Shown piece after piece: positions 50,306 through 58,554 of a stretch of 64,000 nt of DNA. How positions within the stretch are numbered: position 1 is the first letter of the stretch; each line of letters starts with the position of its first letter. The stretch is from Mycolicibacter arupensis (GTDB taxonomy: Bacteria; Actinomycetota; Actinomycetes; Mycobacteriales; Mycobacteriaceae): NCBI RefSeq assembly GCF_002086515.1, contig NZ_MVHH01000016.1:1-64000 (forward strand), given 5' to 3'. The notes under the pieces were generated by a model that saw only the letters and a list, made by a program, of their open reading frames with translations, was not told where the DNA came from and searched no databases. The position numbers and the translations under genes were made by a program.

Positions 50306-51538
50306 ATGGATCTGCGGTGGTCGGAGGAAGACCGGGCATTTCAAGCCGAGGTTCGGGAGGTTCTCGATCAGAAACTGACCCCGGAACTGCGCCGCGCGGG
50401 AAGGCTCATGACCAGCGTCTACGCCGATCATGAGGCCAGCATGGCGTGGCAGGCCATCCTGCATGAGCGGGGCTGGGCGGCGCCGGCGTGGCCGGTCGAG
50501 CACGGCGGGTGCGACTGGACCCTGACCCAGCACTACATCTTCAGTCGCGAATCGACCCTTGCCGGCGCCCCGGCCCTGTCGCCGATGGGTATCAGGATGG
50601 TGGCTCACGCGATCGTCCGATACGGGACGGACGCGCAGAAGCAGTACTTCCTGCCCCGGATCCTCACCGGCGAGGTGTTCTTCTGCCAGGGCTACTCCGA
50701 GCCGGAGGCCGGCTCAGACCTGGCAGCCTTGACGATGGCTGCCAAAGACGACGGCGACGACCTGGTCTGCACCGGCAGCAAGATCTGGACCACACATGCC
50801 GGTGAGGCGAACTGGATGTTCGCGCTGGTGCGCACATCGCGCGGCGGCAAGAAACAGCAGGGCATCACCTTCGTCCTGATCGATATGACATCGCCCGGCA
50901 TCGAGATCCGCCCGCTGGTGATGACCTCCGGTGAAGAGATCCAGAACCAGGTGTTCTTCGACGAGGTCCGGGTTCCCAAATCCAACGTGATCGGGGAGAT
51001 CGACGCCGGCTGGACCGTGGCGAAATACCTCCTGGAATTCGAGCGAGGCGGTGGCGCGGTGGCGCCCGGCCTACAGGTGATGGCCGAAGAGGTCGCCACC
51101 GTGGCCAAGGGGCAGCCCGGGCCCAGCGGTGGCAGCCTGGCCGACGACGACGCCTTCGTGCGCAAGCTGGCCGACGCGCGCATCCGCGCCGAAGTGCTGG
51201 AGATCCTCGAATACCAGGTGCTCACCGCGGTGGCCGAGGGCCGCAACCCGGGGGCGTCCTCGTCGATGCTCAAGATCTTGGGCACCGAACTCAGCCAGGA
51301 ACTGACCGCATTGGCGCTGGAGGCGGCCGGACCGCGTGGGCGGATTTATCAGCCGCACGTCACCGCGCCCGGCGGACCGATCGCCGACTACCAGCCCCCC
51401 GCCGACGGGTACTCGTCCGGCGAACCCTGGCAGGCGGTGGCTCCGCTGCGTTACTTCAACGACCGCGCCGGTTCGATCTACGCCGGCAGCAACGAAATTC
51501 AGCGCAACATTCTGGCCAAGGCGGCATTGGGGCTCTAA
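50306..51538 (+). CDS. Acyl-CoA dehydrogenase, larger subunit of a probable heteromer
   Basis: 410 residues; GGGGAG precedes the ATG. The flavin-binding motifs are CQGYSEPEAGSDLAALTMAA and GSKIWTTHAGEANWMF, with GSIYAGSNEIQRNILAKAALGL at the C-terminus. It is followed directly by a second, shorter acyl-CoA dehydrogenase gene whose ATG overlaps its stop (TAATG). Such tandem pairs in mycobacteria form alpha2-beta2 enzymes acting on sterol side chains or other bulky acyl-CoAs (the ChsE type). The substrate here is not known. Confidence 0.9.
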   Translation: MDLRWSEEDRAFQAEVREVLDQKLTPELRRAGRLMTSVYADHEASMAWQAILHERGWAAPAWPVEHGGCDWTLTQHYIFSRESTLAGAPALSPMGIRMVAHAIVRYGTDAQKQYFLPRILTGEVFFCQGYSEPEAGSDLAALTMAAKDDGDDLVCTGSKIWTTHAGEANWMFALVRTSRGGKKQQGITFVLIDMTSPGIEIRPLVMTSGEEIQNQVFFDEVRVPKSNVIGEIDAGWTVAKYLLEFERGGGAVAPGLQVMAEEVATVAKGQPGPSGGSLADDDAFVRKLADARIRAEVLEILEYQVLTAVAEGRNPGASSSMLKILGTELSQELTALALEAAGPRGRIYQPHVTAPGGPIADYQPPADGYSSGEPWQAVAPLRYFNDRAGSIYAGSNEIQRNILAKAALGL

Positions 51539-52662
51539 TGGACTTCAACCTGAACAACGAGCAGCAGATGCTGCGTGACGGCATCACCAAATTCCTTGCC
51601 GCGCGCTACGAACTGGAGACAAGCCGTGCCGCCGCCAAGACCGGCGCCGGCTGGCAGCCCGACATCTGGAACGCCTTCGCCGGTGAACTGGGCATTCTGG
51701 GCGCGACCTTCCCCGAAGAGTTCGACGGAATCGGCGGCGGCGCAGTAGAACTCATGGTTATCGCCGAGGCGCTGGGCCACGCGCTGGTGATCGAACCCTA
51801 CGTCGATGCCGTCGTCGTCGCCGGCGGACTGCTGCAGCGTTCGGGCAGTCCGGTGGCCGCTGACGTGCTCAGGGACCTGGTGGCCGGGACTGCGGTCACG
51901 GCGTTGGCTGCCGCCGAACCGGATTCGGCCGACCGTTGGCAGGACGTGGCCACGCTCGCGCGCCCCGACGGTGACGGCTGGGTGCTCAACGGCGCGAAGA
52001 TCATGGTGCTGGCGGGACCCCTGGCCACGCATCTGCTGGTCACCGCGCGTATCGACGGCGACGACGGAATTTCGTTGTTCCTCACCGAGGCCGATGCCGC
52101 GGGCATCGAGCTGCACCCCTACCGCACCATCGATGACCGCAGTGCGGCAGACATCGTGTTCACCGACCTGCGGCTGCCCGCCGAGGCATTGCTGGGTGAG
52201 CGGGGCCAGGCATGGCCTTCGTTGGCGCAGGCCCGCGACGAGGGCGCCGCGGCGATCTGCGCCGAAGCCGTCGGCTGTATGCGCAAGGTGTTGGCCGACA
52301 CCGTCGAATACTGCAAGCAGCGCCAGCAGTTCGGACAGCCGATCGGCAGCTTCCAAGTTTTGCAGCACCGAATGGTGGACATGCTCATGGAGGTCGAGCA
52401 GTCTGCCGCCGCGGTCTACTTGGCGATCCTCAACCTCGAAGCCGACGAGCAGACCCGCGCGCGTGCGGTGTCGGCGGGCAAGGCCACCATCGGCCGCGCG
52501 GCCCGCTTCGTGGGGCAGGAAGCGGTCCAGCTGCACGGTGGCATGGGCATGACCGAAGAGTTGGCGATCGGCCATTACTTCAAGCGGCTCACCGCGATCC
52601 AGTACGAGTTCGGAACCACCGACCATCACCTGGCTCGCTACGCGGAGCTGACCAAGGCGTAG
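51538..52662 (+). CDS. Acyl-CoA dehydrogenase, smaller subunit of a probable heteromer
   Basis: 374 residues. ATG overlaps the previous stop by one base. The middle domain is degenerate compared with its partner (ALAAAEPDSADRWQDV instead of the usual E-x-x-A-G-S-D), while the C-terminal domain is well kept: CKQRQQFGQPIGSFQVLQHRMVDM and QEAVQLHGGMGMTEELAIGHYFKRL. One subunit with an altered active site is usual for the heteromeric FadE pairs of mycobacteria. Likely beta-oxidation-type desaturation of an unusual acyl-CoA together with the preceding product. Confidence 0.9.
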   Translation: MDFNLNNEQQMLRDGITKFLAARYELETSRAAAKTGAGWQPDIWNAFAGELGILGATFPEEFDGIGGGAVELMVIAEALGHALVIEPYVDAVVVAGGLLQRSGSPVAADVLRDLVAGTAVTALAAAEPDSADRWQDVATLARPDGDGWVLNGAKIMVLAGPLATHLLVTARIDGDDGISLFLTEADAAGIELHPYRTIDDRSAADIVFTDLRLPAEALLGERGQAWPSLAQARDEGAAAICAEAVGCMRKVLADTVEYCKQRQQFGQPIGSFQVLQHRMVDMLMEVEQSAAAVYLAILNLEADEQTRARAVSAGKATIGRAARFVGQEAVQLHGGMGMTEELAIGHYFKRLTAIQYEFGTTDHHLARYAELTKA

Positions 52663-52671
52663 CCGGGCCGC

Positions 52672-53040
52672 CTACTTCTGCAGGTGCTGCGGGCAGTAAG
52701 CCTTGGCCGCCGCCGCCGCGAACTTCGAGGCGTCTTCCATGCTCAGCCCCGGATTGTCGGCCGTGAGTCGTTTGACGACCGCCAAGCCAGACTCTCCGTT
52801 ATTGGCCATGCTGCAGACGGCATGGCCGGCCACAATGGCCTGACCTTCACTGGCGAACGTAAGCCCGGAAGCCTTGATGGCCGCCAAGAAGGCGGCATCG
52901 TTGGCGGCGCTGTCGCCGCCGCCGTCGGGGTCCGCGCCCGCCGGCGCGGCCCCAACGATGGCGACGGCAACACCCCATGCCAAAAACATGCCACGCAGGC
53001 TCATCCTGCTCCCACCTACGCGCCTGCCTGATGTCGTCAT
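52672..53040 (-). CDS. DUF732 small secreted protein
   Basis: 122 residues from ATG 53040, which has AAGGGGGA upstream. A TTG at 53049 and an ATG at 53004 (with GGGAG just before) are alternatives. A signal peptide (MFLAWGVAVAIVGAAPAGADPD) is followed by a short helical domain with two Cys (AVCSMANNGES, AYCPQHLQK), the DUF732 pattern: AFLAAIKASGLTFASEGQAIVAGHAVC. Actinobacterial exported protein of unknown function. It closely follows the bicarbonate-transporter-like gene on the same strand. Confidence 0.82.
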   Translation of the reverse strand: MTTSGRRVGGSRMSLRGMFLAWGVAVAIVGAAPAGADPDGGGDSAANDAAFLAAIKASGLTFASEGQAIVAGHAVCSMANNGESGLAVVKRLTADNPGLSMEDASKFAAAAAKAYCPQHLQK

Positions 53041-53055
53041 GGTGCGCAATCCCCC

Positions 53056-54228
53056 TTACTGACCCGTGATGACGTGGGCGAGCTCGATGTAGAGCGGGAT
53101 GCCGATCGTCACGTTGTAGGAGAACGTCAGGCCCAACGATGCGGCCAGCGGAAGGCTGGGGCTGGCCTCCGGAATCGCGATGCGCTGGATCGCCGGCACC
53201 GCGATGTAGGACGCCGCACCGCACAGCACGGCGAACAGAATGTAGGTGCCCAGCTGGAAATGGATGCCGGTCAGCTGCGAGTAGGTGTGCGCCACAAACA
53301 GACCCAGCGTGGCGAACAGGTTGGGAGCCAGCAAGCCGAAGAAGATGAAGCCCCGGCCGGCGGCGCGCAGGTCCTTCAGCTTGCGTGCGGCAGTCAGCCC
53401 CATCTCCAGCAGGAACAGGCACAGCACCCCTTGGAAGGCGGTGACGAAGACCGGGTCGTCGACGCTGGTGACCTTGGAGCCCTGCAGGCCGCTCACGAAG
53501 CCGATGATGATGCCACCGAGCAGCAGGCAGATACCGGGGTTGAGGAAGACCTCGCGCACCAACTCCTTGTTGATCAGGCGGCCATTGGGGGTTCCCTCTG
53601 CCTCCGCGCGACGCTCGGGGGTCATCTCCAGGGACAGTCCGCCCGTCGGGTCGGCGCCATGGGCCGCGACCACCGCCGGGCGGGCGCCCGCCGGCACCGT
53701 GTAGTCCGGCTCGTTGGGCATGTTCCCGGCGGCGTCCATCCCCTTGTGCCGCAACCGGGCGACCAGGAACAGCGCAACCAAGCAGCCGGGGATCTCCATG
53801 ATGGCCAACATCACCGGCATGTAGGCGTCGAAGGCCATCCCGACGGTGGCCAGTACGCCCATACAGGTGGCGAAGGTGCCGGCGGAGTCGGAGCCGTAAT
53901 ACCCGGCGACCGTTGCTCGGTCGATCTCCCGCATTCGGGTCATGTACTTCAGGAGCAGATAGGCAATTGTGCCGATCAGGAAGTTCAAGGCGAATCCGAC
54001 CACCATGAAGCCGAGGATTCCGCCGATCTGCGAGACGTCGATCTCGGCGAGTTCCTCGCCGCCGTGCCAGCCGATGGCCAGCAGCAGGTACATCGTCAGT
54101 CCCTGATACAGCGCGTTCGGGAATTCGAAGGGCACCTTCGCCATGGCGATCAGGAAGCCGAAGTAGAAGAACAACAGCAGCGGCTTGAACAGGTTGTGCG
54201 TGAAGTTGTGCCAGAACTCGAGAAGCAT
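53056..54228 (-). CDS. SbtA-like sodium-dependent bicarbonate transporter
   Basis: 390 residues, about ten membrane segments in two inverted halves. Family (SbtA, former DUF897) shown by GYYGSDSAGTFATCMGVL and by the C-terminal half GTYILFAVLCGAASYIAVPAIQRIAIPEASPSLPLAASLGLTFSYNVTIGIPLY. Cyanobacterial SbtA imports bicarbonate with Na+, regulated by the PII-like SbtB; no sbtB is seen here. A long hydrophilic loop (about residues 165-225) separates the halves. It lies in a same-strand series PPE-PPE-this-DUF732 with gaps of 68, 55 and 15 bases. Confidence 0.88.
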   Translation of the reverse strand: MLLEFWHNFTHNLFKPLLLFFYFGFLIAMAKVPFEFPNALYQGLTMYLLLAIGWHGGEELAEIDVSQIGGILGFMVVGFALNFLIGTIAYLLLKYMTRMREIDRATVAGYYGSDSAGTFATCMGVLATVGMAFDAYMPVMLAIMEIPGCLVALFLVARLRHKGMDAAGNMPNEPDYTVPAGARPAVVAAHGADPTGGLSLEMTPERRAEAEGTPNGRLINKELVREVFLNPGICLLLGGIIIGFVSGLQGSKVTSVDDPVFVTAFQGVLCLFLLEMGLTAARKLKDLRAAGRGFIFFGLLAPNLFATLGLFVAHTYSQLTGIHFQLGTYILFAVLCGAASYIAVPAIQRIAIPEASPSLPLAASLGLTFSYNVTIGIPLYIELAHVITGQ

Positions 54229-54283
54229 GACTCTCTCTTTCAGGGGAAGGTGCGGGGCGGGGTGGGGCGCGGCCCGGTGGGCG

Positions 54284-55603
54284 TCAGCTCAGCGGCGCTG
54301 CTGCCTTCTTGGCGCCCTTGAGGTGTACGGCGTGCACGCCGGGCTTCCTCGAGAGTTCGTCGAGCAATTCATCGAGTCCGGCCTGGTCGACGTTCCAGTG
54401 CTGGACCGCTTCGGGTTGGCTCTGCAGCTTGGCGATCACCGCGTCGAGCTTGACGGGAGTCTTGGCCTTACCGCCCTGGATACGAATGCGTCCGCCGCCC
54501 GCGGCGGTGCGGGGGCTGGCGCTGCCCAGGGCGCCTCCGGCCATACTGCCCAGCGCCGCCTGGTTGAGCAGGCCACCGGCCATCCCCGAAGCGGGGGCGG
54601 CGGCCAGGCCGGCGGCGGGAATGCCGGTGGCCGCCAGCCGGATCGCGGGACTCGCCGAGGCCCAGCTCGGTGGCACGGACAGGTTACCCACCAGGTTCGC
54701 CTCGGCCATCCCGGCCGACACCGACGAGGTGAGACCGGCTGAGCCTGCGTGAAGCCCGGCGCCCAGACCGGTGAGCGGCAAGCCTTCGAAAACGCGGCCG
54801 AGCGGAGTACCGAACTTGGTGAAGGCCGCGATCGGCCAGTTGACCAGCAGCGAGGTGTCGTTGAACTGGGTGGTCAGACCGATGGGTGCCTTGAGTGCGG
54901 CGAACATCGCGGAAAAGGTCGCGCCGGCAGTCGGATTTCCGGTCAGTGAGGCCAGCGCGTTGTTGATGAAGGTGTTGTACTGAGTCGCGATGTCGGCGAA
55001 GAACTGCAGGATCTGGCTGCTGCCCGCGGTGGTCGCCGCCGAACCGACGCTGCTCGCCGACGTCGCCGCGGCGATCCCGGTGGTGGTCTGCGGCGGTTCG
55101 GTGAACGCGGTGATCTTGGTGGCAGCAGTGGCCGACGCGGCGTAGGTCTCCATGGCCGCGGCATCCTGGGCCCACATCTCCATGTACTGCGCTTCATTGG
55201 CCGCGATGGCCGCGAGGTTCTGTCCCAGGAAGTTGGTGGCGTAGAGCATCTGGTTCTGCGTGCGGTTGGCGGCCACGACTTCCGGCGGAATGGTGGCGGC
55301 GTGAGCGGCTTCGTAGGCGGTCGCCGCCGCCTGCGCCTGGGCGGCGGCCTGGGCCGCGATGGCCGCGGTGGACGACATCCAGGCGGTGTAGGGCTCAGCG
55401 GCTGCGGTCATCGCCGCTGCCGACGGACCGGTCCATGACTCGCTCGCGAGCGAGGCCAGCACCGCGTTGTATTCGGCTGCGGCAGAGCCCAATTCGCTGG
55501 ACAGGCGCCCCCATGCGGTTGCGGCTGCGGTCAGCGACGCAGAGCCGGCTCCCGCGTACATGTTGCCGGAGTTGATCTCTGGTGGAAGCAACGAGAAGTA
55601 CAT
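54284..55603 (-). CDS. PPE-SVP family protein with Lys-rich C-terminal extension
   Basis: 439 residues. The PPE domain starts MYFSLLPPEINSGNMYAGAGS and has SWTGPSAAAM and MWAQDAAAMETYAASA. The SVP motif is GNLSVPPSW. After it comes an unusual tail (from about residue 375): GGRIRIQGGKAKTPVKLDAV, a helix AVIAKLQSQPEAVQHW and LLDELSRKPGVHAVHLKGAKK. This basic extension is not common in the subfamily. It is the second of two PPE genes upstream of the SbtA-like gene and is probably cotranscribed with it. No PE gene stands nearby. Confidence 0.9.
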   Translation of the reverse strand: MYFSLLPPEINSGNMYAGAGSASLTAAATAWGRLSSELGSAAAEYNAVLASLASESWTGPSAAAMTAAAEPYTAWMSSTAAIAAQAAAQAQAAATAYEAAHAATIPPEVVAANRTQNQMLYATNFLGQNLAAIAANEAQYMEMWAQDAAAMETYAASATAATKITAFTEPPQTTTGIAAATSASSVGSAATTAGSSQILQFFADIATQYNTFINNALASLTGNPTAGATFSAMFAALKAPIGLTTQFNDTSLLVNWPIAAFTKFGTPLGRVFEGLPLTGLGAGLHAGSAGLTSSVSAGMAEANLVGNLSVPPSWASASPAIRLAATGIPAAGLAAAPASGMAGGLLNQAALGSMAGGALGSASPRTAAGGGRIRIQGGKAKTPVKLDAVIAKLQSQPEAVQHWNVDQAGLDELLDELSRKPGVHAVHLKGAKKAAAPLS

Positions 55604-55671
55604 TTCGACACCCTTATCTGGTCGCGTGCGACTGGGTCAGCGGGCAGGGATCGCGTCTGGTCATCGCTGTC

Positions 55672-56943
55672 TCACTCATCCAGCGCCGGGATCACGATGA
55701 TGGTGGCGGCCGCCGGGTCGGCCTCGCCGGGCGGAATGGGACCGAAGGCGTCGGCCCCGCCGCCGTTGCGCAGCGACCGGGTGGCTGCGCCGACACCCTG
55801 GGTGGCCGTGGTCCCCACGCCGCGGCCCAACAGGCTGGACAGCGCCATCTCACCGAACATGGCGTCCTGGCCGGCGACGGCGGCCAACGGAGCGGCCTCC
55901 AGCGTCGCAGGCAAGGACGACGCCATGCTGACCAGTTTCGTGGCAGGCGCCGCGACCGCCCAGGAAGCGGGCACCGACAACTTGCCGACCGTCGCCGCAT
56001 TGCCCAGCGCGCCCGTGGCACTGCTGATGGCAGAGGCCGGCAGTGCGGTATTCGCCAGAGGTGCCAGCGGGACAAGTGCCCCGGTGATGGCTTTGGGGCC
56101 GGCCAGGTAGGACGACACGGCCATCGCGTTGATCGGCCACGAGTAGATCTGGCCGGCGGACAGGAAGGGACCACCGATCAGGGAGGTCCAGCCCAGCAGC
56201 GGGCTGTACGGGCCCGTCAGCGTGCTCCAGATCGTGTTCCAGTTGGTCAGGTTGGTGGAGAACCACGGCGGGACCGTGGCTGCGGAAGGGTTAGACACCA
56301 GCGACTGCAGGGCCTGGGGCATCGCATTGACCAGCTGGGAAAGCTGCTGCGCGATGTTCGACGCCGCCGAGTTCCCGGTGGCCTCCGCCGACGCCGCCGC
56401 TTGGTTGGCCGCACCGGTGGGGTTGGTGGTCTCCGGGGGCTGGCCGAAGGGACTGAGCTGGGTGGCTGCCGCGGCCGAGCCGGCGTAGCCGTACATGGCA
56501 CCCGCGTCCTGGGCCCACATCTCGGCGTAGTGCAGCTCGGTGGCCGCGATCGCCGGGGTGTTCTGCCCGAGAAAATTGGTCGCGATCAGCGTGGCCAGCT
56601 GTGTCCGATTGGCCGCGACCACCGGGGGCGGCACGGTGGCAGCGAAGGCCGCCTCATAGGCCGCGGCCGCAGCGCGGGCCTGATTGGCGGAGAGTTCGGC
56701 CTGTGCGGCCGTGGTGCTCATCCAGGTCACGTAGGGCTCGGCGGCAGCGGACATCGAGGTCGATGAGGGGCCCGACCATTCCCCGGCAAGGCTCGAAACC
56801 ACGGATTCGTAGGACGACGCCGTGGAACCGAGTTCGGCGGCGAGGGCGTCCCAGGCGGAGGCGGCCGCGAGCAGGGGCCCGGAGCCCGCACCCGCATACA
56901 TCCTGCCGGAGTTGACCTCCGGCGGCAGTGCAGCAAAATCCAT
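55672..56943 (-). CDS. PPE-SVP family protein
   Basis: 423 residues. It begins [23 protein letters not shown], with [10 protein letters not shown] (WxG) and [16 protein letters not shown]; the SVP motif is GKLSVPASW. It ends in [33 protein letters not shown] precedes the ATG. First gene of the PPE-PPE-SbtA-DUF732 series. Unlike the pair at 42361-43883 there is no PE partner gene beside it, so it would need one from elsewhere for ESX secretion. Confidence 0.92.
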   Translation of the reverse strand: MDFAALPPEVNSGRMYAGAGSGPLLAAASAWDALAAELGSTASSYESVVSSLAGEWSGPSSTSMSAAAEPYVTWMSTTAAQAELSANQARAAAAAYEAAFAATVPPPVVAANRTQLATLIATNFLGQNTPAIAATELHYAEMWAQDAGAMYGYAGSAAAATQLSPFGQPPETTNPTGAANQAAASAEATGNSAASNIAQQLSQLVNAMPQALQSLVSNPSAATVPPWFSTNLTNWNTIWSTLTGPYSPLLGWTSLIGGPFLSAGQIYSWPINAMAVSSYLAGPKAITGALVPLAPLANTALPASAISSATGALGNAATVGKLSVPASWAVAAPATKLVSMASSLPATLEAAPLAAVAGQDAMFGEMALSSLLGRGVGTTATQGVGAATRSLRNGGGADAFGPIPPGEADPAAATIIVIPALDE

Positions 56944-57434
56944 TTCGAGTGACTCCTTACGTCACGCGCTCTGACTGCCGACGCCTGAATCGCGTGAGAA
57001 ACCGAAACCTTAGACGGCCGTTGTCTATTCAAGGTCCCTGCGATGTAAACAGCGTGCGACTTTTTTCAGTTGATATTCGTACCAGTCAACCTTTGAAAAC
57101 TGTTGTGAGACAGCTGTCATCAAGCTAGCCGTGGCGGCAGCCCGCTCACATAGGCCTTTTGACGGGACGTTTGCTCGCTGATTATCAAAGAGGAGAATTC
57201 GCAACCGTTTCAGGTTTTCCGGTTGTGTCATCGGCCGGCTTATCGGTACCGGTCAACGCCTCTTCACCGTCGAGGCCTCTTTGCCGTCGAGCGGAATCAC
57301 CTTCGCAAACGCCGTCTCAGTGGACTGATACTAGCGACGCTTTGCTGGAAACTGGCTGTCAGCGAACTGGATCTTCGCTGTAGCTGTACTGCCGAAGGCC
57401 TGTCAGGCCTGCGAAGGGTTGTGCGGGCGCCGGC
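56944..57434. other. 491-base non-coding stretch upstream of the PPE-PPE-SbtA series
   Basis: The region between the PPE start and the end of the dehydratase gene is markedly AT-richer than the neighbours from 57000 to 57200 and lacks a protein-like frame. It must contain the promoter of the PPE-PPE-SbtA series. A GTGAGACA followed by CTGTCAT near 57106 recalls the repeated motifs at 5895-6065, possibly by chance. Confidence 0.45.
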
Positions 57435-58463
57435 TCAGCGGAACCGGACGTGCAGGGTGGCAAGGCCGAAAATCTTGCGGTTCTCGGACTTCGCGGCGAC
57501 CAGGATGACACCCGTGCGAGTGGCCGGGTCCAGCGACTTGATCTTGCCGCTGAACTCGATATCGGCGCCTTCCTTAGCCGAGACGATCGCCGGAGCGGAC
57601 AGGCGCACCGCGTACCGGGTGACGGCGCCCGGGTCACCGGTCCAGGCGGAGGCGAATCCGGCCCCCAGGCCCATGGTCAGCATGCCGTGGGCGATCACGT
57701 CGGGGAGCCCGGCCAGCTTGGCGATGTCTTCGTCCCAGTGGATGGGGTTGGCGTCGCCGGCGACCCCCGCATAGTTGACCAGGTCGCCTCGGGCCAGGCG
57801 GGTGTGCCGCACCGGCAGTGTGTCGCCGACCTTGACCTCGTCGAAGGACGGCGTCGCCGGAGTCCGGGTCAGGCCGACCTCAGAGATACGCACCTCACCC
57901 TCCGGGCGCACCGTCTTGTGGTAAGCGGCGTCGGATTCACCGACGTCCAGGATGTTGACGTCATGCATCATCGCGTTGTGCACGGCCGTCTTGACGGTCG
58001 GATCGATGTCTTCAGCCGTCACCCCGACGACGGTGGTGTGCAACGTGTGCACCCGCTCACCTGCGGTGTCGGTAAAGGTGTTGGTCACGGTGATCAGGTC
58101 ACGGCCGGCGATCCGGCGCACCGAGGTCAGCTCCACGTCGATATGCAGCTCGTCACCGTCGACGATCGGCCGGTGCTGCTCGAACACCTCTTCGGTCTGC
58201 ATGTAGGTGTCGTAGCCGACGACCACCGACTCGAACATCCGACGGTTGCAGTTCATGCCCGGCACCGAGGTGAACGTCAGGGGCGCCACCAGCCCCGAAT
58301 AACCCATTTCCGCAGCGGCGGCCACATCCCAGTGCGCGGGGTGGTAGTCCTGCACGGCGCGCGCGTACTCCCGCACCTTCTCCCGGCCCACCACGTAGGT
58401 GCCGTCCATCCGGTAGTAGTGGCCGACCCGGGATTCCAGCGCTGACGTCTCTGCTGCGGTCAT
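57435..58463 (-). CDS. Fused HadA/HadB-like (3R)-hydroxyacyl dehydratase
   Basis: 342 residues from ATG 58463. Two hotdog folds: residues about 10-160 resemble HadA (REKVREYARAVQDYHPAHWDVAAAAEMGYSGLVAPLTFTSV), and about 200-342 are a MaoC-like half with the hydratase-2 motif YAGVAGDANPIHWDEDIAKLAGLPDVIAHGMLTMGLG, holding the catalytic Asp and His. In mycobacteria HadAB dehydrates 3-hydroxyacyl-ACP in FAS-II mycolate elongation; the fused form is a separate paralogue of less clear role. It is a single gene with no obvious partner. It could in principle supply dehydratase activity to other lipid pathways. Confidence 0.85.
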   Translation of the reverse strand: MTAAETSALESRVGHYYRMDGTYVVGREKVREYARAVQDYHPAHWDVAAAAEMGYSGLVAPLTFTSVPGMNCNRRMFESVVVGYDTYMQTEEVFEQHRPIVDGDELHIDVELTSVRRIAGRDLITVTNTFTDTAGERVHTLHTTVVGVTAEDIDPTVKTAVHNAMMHDVNILDVGESDAAYHKTVRPEGEVRISEVGLTRTPATPSFDEVKVGDTLPVRHTRLARGDLVNYAGVAGDANPIHWDEDIAKLAGLPDVIAHGMLTMGLGAGFASAWTGDPGAVTRYAVRLSAPAIVSAKEGADIEFSGKIKSLDPATRTGVILVAAKSENRKIFGLATLHVRFR

Positions 58464-58554
58464 GAGTTGAGTCAACCGTTCTATCTACTGGTTTCGGAAG
58501 CCGACTCAAGCACCCTAGCCCGGAGCTGACCGTCGCAGCCCGGCGCTGCCCTCG

